NCBI GenBank assembly: GCA_035560235.1
Contig: DATMAG010000035.1
Location: 5,196-69,195 of the forward strand
DNA length: 64,000 nucleotides
Direction of reading: 5' to 3'
Origin: DASRDU01 sp035560235
Lineage (GTDB): Bacteria; Acidobacteriota; Blastocatellia; RBC074
A program made the translations under genes and the position numbers. The first letter of the stretch is position 1, and every line of letters starts with the position of its first letter. Shown piece by piece: positions 58,232-64,000 of this stretch. The notes beneath the pieces were generated by a model. The model made no database searches and was not told where the DNA came from. It was given only the letters and a program-made list of their open reading frames with translations.

Positions 58232-59515
58232 CTACGCCTGAGCGATGGCCGTAGTGTTGCCGCTCATTCCGTGCAGCGCCTGCTTGATGATCCAGCGCAG
58301 CACGGTCTGATTGTTGTAGTAGTGACCGAGCACGTACTGCGTGGTCGAAAGGCAGTGCTTGTTGCACTCCTGTCGCATTTCGGCAAGCTGCTCGCGGTCG
58401 AACTTGTGATTCTCGATGGTCCCCCAGTCGTAAGTCGCCGAGTACATCGGGAAGCACGGCGCAATCGTCCCGTCAGTGCGGATGAGCATCGAATTGATGC
58501 CCGCGCGACAGTTCCAGGGTTTGACTTTGCCGCGCATGAAATCCTTCATCTCCTGGAGGTGCGCCTTCGAGTTGACCATGATGTAACCCTGCCGGTTCTT
58601 CTCGGTCAGGTAATCGAGCAGATCATCAACCTTCGGCCAGTCTTCCTCGCGCAGATAGGTGCTGTTTTCACTAAGGTGCTTGAAATGCTGCTGCTCGATC
58701 ATCGGCGTCTCGTTGATGTGGTAATCGGTCGAGATGCCGTTGTCGTGCGCGATTTCGGTCAGCACCTTGATGTCTTCCATGTTGGTGCGGCAGATGTTCA
58801 TGTTGAAGACGACCATATAACCGTACCGCCGCTGCATTTTGACCAGATAATCGAAGTAAGGCCGGATGCGGTTGAGCGCCTTCGGCAGCCCCGGCTTTTC
58901 ATCCACGCAGTCCACGGCCAGATTGACCGCCGCCACTCCGGCATCGCCGATCCAGTCAATCACCTGCGGCTTCATCAGCCGCCCGTTGGTCGGCAGATAC
59001 ATGAAGAAGCCCTTCTTCGTGCCGTAGTAGATGACCTTGTGAATGAACTTTGGTCGCAGCAGCGGCTCGCCGCCCATAATCGCCGTGACGCGGCAGCCGA
59101 CCGAATGCAGAAAATCAATCGAACGCTTTGCGACCTCTTCGGTCATTCCCTTGACGCTGTTGTCGAAAGCCCAGCAGTAATGGCAGTCGAGGTTGCACTT
59201 CCATTCGGTGAAGAGATACGAGAGCAGCGGGCGAAACTCGTCGGCCATCACGCGCGACTGAATGTATGGAATCAGCCAGCGGCGAAAGGCGCGCACGCCG
59301 TTGTTGGCGTGATAGATGAAACCCGAACGCTTCAGATCGCGGGTGCGGGTGATCTGCGGAAAGACCGGTTCCGGCAGCGTGACCGGTTCCGGGGAAAGTG
59401 GCAGCGTCGAGCGCGCTGCCGGCTTTTGCAGCAGCGCGTGCAGCGGCACATCAATGCGGAATGGTGGTGGAGACGCTGAATGCGCGGTGTTCACAATACC
59501 TGCCTGTTCAAGCAT
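58232..59515 (-). CDS. Radical SAM protein (HpnH/MoaA-like layout)
   Basis: The 427-residue product has a 100-residue N-terminal extension before CNLDCHYC (Cys107, Cys111, Cys114), then MGGEPLLRP. The C-terminal segment has CRAGINSMLIRTDGTIAPC and ECNKHC, probably cluster ligands. In overall form it resembles HpnH-type and SPASM radical SAM enzymes, but I cannot name the reaction. AAGGAG precedes the ATG at 59515. It lies between the Tes-like gene and the 330-residue radical SAM gene. Confidence 0.85.
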   Translation of the reverse strand: MLEQAGIVNTAHSASPPPFRIDVPLHALLQKPAARSTLPLSPEPVTLPEPVFPQITRTRDLKRSGFIYHANNGVRAFRRWLIPYIQSRVMADEFRPLLSYLFTEWKCNLDCHYCWAFDNSVKGMTEEVAKRSIDFLHSVGCRVTAIMGGEPLLRPKFIHKVIYYGTKKGFFMYLPTNGRLMKPQVIDWIGDAGVAAVNLAVDCVDEKPGLPKALNRIRPYFDYLVKMQRRYGYMVVFNMNICRTNMEDIKVLTEIAHDNGISTDYHINETPMIEQQHFKHLSENSTYLREEDWPKVDDLLDYLTEKNRQGYIMVNSKAHLQEMKDFMRGKVKPWNCRAGINSMLIRTDGTIAPCFPMYSATYDWGTIENHKFDREQLAEMRQECNKHCLSTTQYVLGHYYNNQTVLRWIIKQALHGMSGNTTAIAQA

Positions 59516-59571
59516 GCCGGATACTCCTTTCCTTTGAAACAGTGAGTGGAGATGAATGATCCTGATTCGGG

Positions 59572-61665
59572 TCAGTCTCCGGAGATGAGGCTGACTTCCT
59601 TCTGTGACTTCGGTTTGACTGGCTCAAGCTGCACGAGCTTTGGCGCTTCCTCAACCGCTTCCTTCAGCACGTGCTGCCGGTAAAGCTGCGCCATCCGTTC
59701 CTGCTCGCGCTGCATCCGCAATCGTTCGGCGCGCGCGCGGAGCTGTTCCTCGCGGGCATTCTTTGCAATGCCGAGTTTGTCCAGGTCGTGCTGCGCTTCC
59801 TGCGTGATCAGTTCCTCGCGCAGCAGCATCGAATGCTCAATGCTGTCGAGCTTCACGCTCTTGCCGCCCGCAAAGATTTCGTGCCGCCCGCGCTCCTCGT
59901 ACCACTTCGTCAGCGTCGCCGTCATATGCATCTTCTCGACGATCTGCCGCCAGCCGATGCCGGTGTTGTAGGCGCAGAAACTGATCTCGCCCTCCTGCGT
60001 GGCGTAGGGGATGATGCACATCTCGGTGCGGCGGAAGTCGTAGTTGAAGAGATCCTGAAACCACATCCCGGCGACGAAAAGAATGTTCCAGCGGTCATTG
60101 CGGCGGCGCTCTATATCCTCGCGCGTGCGGTCGCCGTCCACTCTGCCGTAATCGCGCCCGCTTGCGCCGAAGCCCTTGTCGAACTTCATCAGCAGGCTCC
60201 AGAGGTGGAAGTGCGTCGTGGCCTTGAACGGATCGTAGTTGCGCGCCACCGCGAGCGCCATGCCGAGGGCCGAAAGGAACTTGCCGCGCCCGGCATCGTT
60301 GATCTTCGCCACATCGCGTTCGAGCCGGTCAATGTTGAGGAACGAAGTGAGCGTCGCGGCTTCCTTCGTCTGCTTGTCAACCATAATCGCCATGCCGACG
60401 CCGCAGTTCGGATGGCAGCCGCACGAAAGCTGCCCCCATTCGGCATTCGGGCCGTGCACCAGATCGGCCCAGTCGGAGAAGGTGCTCATAAATGAGATCG
60501 GGAACCAGTCGCGTGATGGTTCGCTCAGGCCAAGCTGGTTCTTCACGTCGTGCGCCAGGTGCGAGAGCGTGTAACGCTGCGCCGCGCGCCGCTCATCGGT
60601 AATGTCCTCATCGCGTCCGGTGAACGAGACAGGCTGGAACGAACAGAAGGTGAAGATGCGCGGATTGTCGAGCGCCAGTTTGATGATGCGCCCGACCTGC
60701 TCGTTGTTGATGCCGTTGACGATGGTCGTGACCGGGACAACTTCGACCCCGGCTTCGATCAGGTTTTCAATGGCGCGCATCTTCACATCGAAAAGATTGC
60801 CGACCTTGCGATGCTCGTTGGCCGCATTGCCGACGCCGTCAAACTGCAGATAGGCATAACGCAAGCCGGCCTCGGCAGCCTTGCGGCAGAACTCCTTTGA
60901 TTTGGCGAACTCGATGCCGTTGGTTGCGGCCTGCACGGAGTTGTAACCAACTTTGCGCGAGTAGCGAATCGCATCGAGGAAGTAAGGCGACAGAGTCGGC
61001 TCGCCGCCGGAAAACTGCACCGACATCTGCCGCTTCGGCTTGATTGAGATGGCGTTGTCGAGCAGCGTTTTGATCTCTTCCCACGTCAGTTCGTGAACGA
61101 AGCCGACCTGATTGGCGTCCATAAAACAGGGATCGCACATCATGTTGCAGCGGTTGGTGAGATCAATTGTCAGCACCGAACCGCGCCCGTGCTGAATGGT
61201 GGATGAACCGTGCCGGTGCAGCTTTTCGTCGTTGTGCGCGCGAATGTCGCGGCCGGGGAAGGACTGTTCGAGATGACGGGTGAATTCCGGGTCAATGGAC
61301 ATGACATCCTCGAAGTGCCCATGCACGGGGCAGTCCTTGACCATCAGAATCTTGCCGTCGCGCTCGATGATCTGCGCCTTGATTTCGCCGAGCCGTTCAT
61401 TGCCGCGCAGAATCTCCACCGGCAGTTCGCCGTCAATCACGCGGCGGCGGATTTCCGGCACACACTTCGGGCAGAGTGAATCAGTCGTGCGCGGCCAGCC
61501 GAGTGGTGGTTTGGTTTTTTCGTATGATTTAAGCAGCGGTTTGTCTGACCACTTCGGAGTGAATGACGGATTCGGCCTGATGCGGTTGAATCGCTCAAAG
61601 ATAACCCACGCCACATTGGCCAGCCAGGTGATGCCCTTTTCCAGATACTTGATTGGTCTGTGCAT
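59572..61665 (-). CDS. Radical SAM protein of the MJ0619/tetraether-lipid-synthase (Tes-like) type
   Basis: The ATG at 61665 (697 residues, GAGGAG upstream) is preferred; the longer frame would translate the palindrome at 61742-61766. Tes-like features in order: N-terminal zinc-type pair SLCPKC (Cys65, Cys68), DCPVHGHFED (~111-120), LTIDLTNRCNMMCDPC with SAM-cluster Cys173, Cys177, Cys180, VQFSGGEPTLSP, YLQFDGVG, PVTTIVNGINNEQVG, and FQPVSFTGRDED. Later Cys (CGCHPNCGVG) may bind another cluster. The C-terminal ~150 residues form a charged, helical extension not typical of the archaeal enzyme. Archaeal Tes joins lipid tails; MJ0619 was first annotated as a pterin methyltransferase. Function here is inferred. 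Confidence 0.8.
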   Translation of the reverse strand: MHRPIKYLEKGITWLANVAWVIFERFNRIRPNPSFTPKWSDKPLLKSYEKTKPPLGWPRTTDSLCPKCVPEIRRRVIDGELPVEILRGNERLGEIKAQIIERDGKILMVKDCPVHGHFEDVMSIDPEFTRHLEQSFPGRDIRAHNDEKLHRHGSSTIQHGRGSVLTIDLTNRCNMMCDPCFMDANQVGFVHELTWEEIKTLLDNAISIKPKRQMSVQFSGGEPTLSPYFLDAIRYSRKVGYNSVQAATNGIEFAKSKEFCRKAAEAGLRYAYLQFDGVGNAANEHRKVGNLFDVKMRAIENLIEAGVEVVPVTTIVNGINNEQVGRIIKLALDNPRIFTFCSFQPVSFTGRDEDITDERRAAQRYTLSHLAHDVKNQLGLSEPSRDWFPISFMSTFSDWADLVHGPNAEWGQLSCGCHPNCGVGMAIMVDKQTKEAATLTSFLNIDRLERDVAKINDAGRGKFLSALGMALAVARNYDPFKATTHFHLWSLLMKFDKGFGASGRDYGRVDGDRTREDIERRRNDRWNILFVAGMWFQDLFNYDFRRTEMCIIPYATQEGEISFCAYNTGIGWRQIVEKMHMTATLTKWYEERGRHEIFAGGKSVKLDSIEHSMLLREELITQEAQHDLDKLGIAKNAREEQLRARAERLRMQREQERMAQLYRQHVLKEAVEEAPKLVQLEPVKPKSQKEVSLISGD

Positions 61666-61686
61666 AATGAATGCTCCTCGGCGAAT

Positions 61687-61766
61687 GTTCGACAAGCTGC
61701 CAGCCTGCCACTGATTTCGTGAAGGACTGAGCAAGTAAGGCTGCGACAAGCTGGCAGCTTGTCGCA
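61687..61766. repeat. Family E palindromes in operon gap
   Basis: TGCGACAAGCTG-G-CAGCTTGTCGCA at 61742-61766 is a perfect 12+1+12 palindrome. A degenerate copy, TTCGACAAGCTGCCAGCCTG, begins at about 61688. They lie in the 109-bp gap between the 91-residue gene and the Tes-like gene. Confidence 0.9.
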
Positions 61767-61774
61767 TACTCTGA

Positions 61775-62050
61775 TCAGACGAGATACGCGGCCAGTTCCC
61801 GTTCAAGCTCTTCGGGCCGCACCGGCTCGCCGTTATTCAGGCGTTCCAGCGTCTGGTCAATGATGATTCTGGCTTCATCCTTTCTGACGCTGCTCAGAAA
61901 GCCATCGAAGAAATGCTCCCCGGCCAGCGCCCGGTTGATTTCAGTCTCCTTGTTGTGTTCGTTGAGTTCCGTGAAATAGACCACCTTGAAGCGGCGGTTG
62001 TAACTCGCTTCACGGTAAATCTCGAACATGACTTTGTCAGATTCACGCAT
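61775..62050 (-). CDS. Small protein upstream of the Tes-like gene, unknown function
   Basis: The ATG at 62050 gives 91 residues with GGGAAGAG upstream. A TTG at 62086 overlapping the preceding stop (TTGA) is an alternative that would add 12 residues. The product begins MRESDKVMFEIYREASYNRR and is charged and probably helical at the C-terminus (RPEELERELAAYLV). No Cys and no signal peptide. I do not recognise a family. Confidence 0.6.
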   Translation of the reverse strand: MRESDKVMFEIYREASYNRRFKVVYFTELNEHNKETEINRALAGEHFFDGFLSSVRKDEARIIIDQTLERLNNGEPVRPEELERELAAYLV

Positions 62051-62082
62051 GATTGAACTCTTCCCGAATCTGATGGCTGCGC

Positions 62083-63999
62083 TCAATCGCCTGCGACCCC
62101 GACGCTCCGGCCCGCGTGCGCCTGAGTTGTCAGCACCGGAAGTGGCATCCGCACGCCTGTCGGCAGTCGCTCTTCCAGTTCAAGCTCGCGGCGCAGGTTG
62201 CGCTCGAACTCGGCCAGACGTTCCTCCAGCGTCTTCACCTTCTCACGGTTCCTGATCATGTCCTCGCGGTAACGACGCAGGAAGTACGCAATTGTCTCGA
62301 CGCGAATTTTGATTGAGCCGGTCGGCTTGTTCTCGTCAATGTCCTTGAAGCAGAAGTACGGCGTGCCCGAATTCTGCACGATCTCTTCAACGACCGTGTA
62401 AATCGGCGCGTCGTGACCGCACTTGAACGATGACAATTCAAGCGCGACCAGATTCGGATGCCGCGCCGTGTACTTCGCCGCCCAGACCTTGCGACTCGTG
62501 TTTTCTGAATAGGCGTTCTTCCACGCATCGCGAATGTCGAGCGGGTGCGTGATGACTCCGGCGCGCACTTCATCGCCAAAGAGCCGCCACAGAATGTCGT
62601 CATCGAGCGGCAGCGAATCCATCGTGAAGACCGGATAGCCGAGCTTCTGAAACTCCTCGAGGATTTCGTGATTGAGGCCCGGATCGTTGTGATAGGGTCG
62701 CGCAAGCAGCACCACGCCGAGCCGGTCTTCGGCTTCGAGCTGATTGAGAACCGCGCGCGCCTGACCGCGCAGTGTCACGTTATAAAAAACATCGAGCGCC
62801 TTGTAGCCTTCCTCAATCGCCCGGCTGTTCTCTTCCTGCGTCAGACCGAGGACATCCCTGAACGACAGGTACATCTGCTTTTCGAGCAGGCGCGGATTGT
62901 CGGTGTTGACGAACGGGTTCATGTACCTGATGCCCATCTGCGCAAAGAGGTCGCCTTCCTTGATGAACGCGGCCTTCACCGCTTCCGGCGTCGCGGTCAC
63001 GGTCGGGCAGGCGCGGCTGTCGAGCGTGTTGACGAGATCGGTCGGCAGCGCGTCAATCATCGGGAAGAAGATCACGTCGAGCGGTTTCTTTTTGTGATGC
63101 ACGTACAGCAGATTGTGAACGTGCGGAATGCCGACCTTCGACGGGAAGCACGGATCAATTGCGCCGCGTTTTGCGCCTTCCTTGTAAAGCTGCTCGGTCG
63201 TGAAGTCTGAATAGATCAGGTTCTGCGGCTGAATGCCCAGGCTCTCGAAGTAGGCCGAGAAGAGCGGATTGACAGTGTACTGATTGAGCACGCGCGGAAT
63301 GCCGATGCGCATCGTCTCGCGTTTTTTGAGCAGTTCGTTCCGCTGCTTCTGCTGACTCGTGATGGCAAAGCGGTGCGGCGGGTCGGCCACGCGCGGCGGG
63401 TTGAAGCTGCGCCAGACGGCTTTCGCGGCAATCTCGACGAAGTTCGGGTTGGCGCCCTTGACCGCATCAAGACCTTTCTTGATGACGCGCATGTCGTTGA
63501 CGTCCTCAACAAGTCCCTTCTCGCACGAGTTGCCGACGATCAGCCGCTTGACGCCGGGCAGAATCGGAATCTTCGACTTGCGTGGCGGCTCTGCTTCCTG
63601 CTCTGCGCCTGATACCTTCACGTCAATGAAGGTGCGCAGGCATTTGTTCTTGCAGAAATAACAGCGCGTGTTTTCGTTGCGATGCGTGTCGTAAGTGATC
63701 TGCGCGACCTTCTCCATCCCGATGAAGGTGGTCTGCCGGCCATTCTCCCACAGTCGCACGGCTTCGATGGCTGCGCCAATCGCGCCCGATTCGCCGCAGT
63801 GTTCGTGCACGACTATGCGCGGCTGCACGTCCTTGCCCTTGAAGCGCGATTCGATGAAATCAACCTGCGCCTTCACAGCAGCGAGGTTGTGCTGCGTGCC
63901 GCCCTGCAGAATGAAGTTCGTGCCGAGCGCCGCGATGTTCGGAATCTGCGAGACGTAAAGCCAGATGTTTTTCGGCAGCACTGCCGCGAGGCCCGCCAT
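62083..63999 (-). CDS. CoA-dehydratase activase-related protein (BcrAD/BadFG + DUF2229 type), 5' end outside window
   Basis: The frame is open to the window edge. The visible 638 residues start at the end of an ASKHA-type ATPase domain (HEHCGESGAIGAAIEAVRLW), followed by a Cys-rich joint (RCYFCKNKCLRTF) and a DUF2229-type region (IGIPRVLNQYTVNPLFSAYF, CFPSKVGIPHVHN, LLARPYHNDPGLNH, SFKCGHDAPIY). Related activases use ATP to pump electrons into 2-hydroxyacyl-CoA dehydratases or benzoyl-CoA reductase through a [4Fe-4S] cluster. No dehydratase subunit is visible in the window. It is the upstream-most gene of the radical SAM run seen here. Confidence 0.85.
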   Translation of the reverse strand: MAGLAAVLPKNIWLYVSQIPNIAALGTNFILQGGTQHNLAAVKAQVDFIESRFKGKDVQPRIVVHEHCGESGAIGAAIEAVRLWENGRQTTFIGMEKVAQITYDTHRNENTRCYFCKNKCLRTFIDVKVSGAEQEAEPPRKSKIPILPGVKRLIVGNSCEKGLVEDVNDMRVIKKGLDAVKGANPNFVEIAAKAVWRSFNPPRVADPPHRFAITSQQKQRNELLKKRETMRIGIPRVLNQYTVNPLFSAYFESLGIQPQNLIYSDFTTEQLYKEGAKRGAIDPCFPSKVGIPHVHNLLYVHHKKKPLDVIFFPMIDALPTDLVNTLDSRACPTVTATPEAVKAAFIKEGDLFAQMGIRYMNPFVNTDNPRLLEKQMYLSFRDVLGLTQEENSRAIEEGYKALDVFYNVTLRGQARAVLNQLEAEDRLGVVLLARPYHNDPGLNHEILEEFQKLGYPVFTMDSLPLDDDILWRLFGDEVRAGVITHPLDIRDAWKNAYSENTSRKVWAAKYTARHPNLVALELSSFKCGHDAPIYTVVEEIVQNSGTPYFCFKDIDENKPTGSIKIRVETIAYFLRRYREDMIRNREKVKTLEERLAEFERNLRRELELEERLPTGVRMPLPVLTTQAHAGRSVGVAGD

Positions 64000-64000
64000 T

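Overview
The window looks like a chromosome segment of an acidobacterium, most likely from a Solibacter/Blastocatellia-type lineage; I assign no species. The support is four proteins ending in the C-terminal domain first described in Solibacter (TIGR03437 type), a duplicated-orphan-type ABC permease (ADOP), a large Oar-like TonB receptor with an N-terminal carboxypeptidase-regulatory domain, many quinoprotein-like beta-propellers, high GC content and intergenic spaces full of short palindromic repeats. I see no rRNA, tRNA, CRISPR array, transposase or prophage.

1-18 kb is a block of large secreted proteins. It holds an Asp-box beta-propeller protein (5' end outside the window), a 1669-residue parallel beta-helix/FG-GAP protein, a reverse-strand outer-membrane barrel candidate, an LVIVD-repeat protein, and a 5.1-kb Asp-box/BACON/NHL gene broken by two single-base losses. 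A perfect 50-bp repeat of the 3' end of the first gene recurs after the second gene, so the giant gene sits in a 5.7-kb segment bounded by direct repeats.

17.8-24.2 kb has a reverse-strand operon (YfiT/DinB enzyme, ADOP permease, cupin-like protein, frameshifted Asp/Glu racemase) divergent from a LysR regulator, then a maleylpyruvate-isomerase-like protein. 24.4-30.8 kb has three quinoprotein-like propellers (one with two EF-hands), small coiled-coil proteins, a Uma2 nuclease-like protein and two small membrane proteins. 30.8-37.3 kb has an FtsX-type permease with its ATPase, an Rpn-type nuclease split by an in-frame TGA, and a glycosyltransferase.

37.5-45 kb mixes acyl-group and membrane functions: an aldehyde dehydrogenase/acyl reductase-like enzyme, a PaaK/LuxE-like adenylating enzyme, an acyl-CoA ligase, phosphatidylserine decarboxylase, a VapBC-type toxin-antitoxin pair and an AIM24-type protein. 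45-53.4 kb has the TonB receptor, a two-component pair (GAF histidine kinase and NtrC-type regulator) and a KAS III-like enzyme lacking the catalytic His and Asn.

55-64 kb is the most interesting part. It is an operon-like reverse-strand run with four radical SAM proteins, four small unrecognised proteins and a CoA-dehydratase-activase-like protein running off the window. One radical SAM protein (59572-61665) has the architecture of the MJ0619/tetraether-lipid-synthase (Tes) family. Acidobacteria are known for membrane-spanning lipids, so a role in lipid tail coupling is a reasonable but untested hypothesis.

Intergenic regions carry at least six families of palindromic or word-like repeats. 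Three frameshifts between 13.6 and 18.2 kb are each explained by loss of one C or G from a short run, which suggests sequence error rather than decay.
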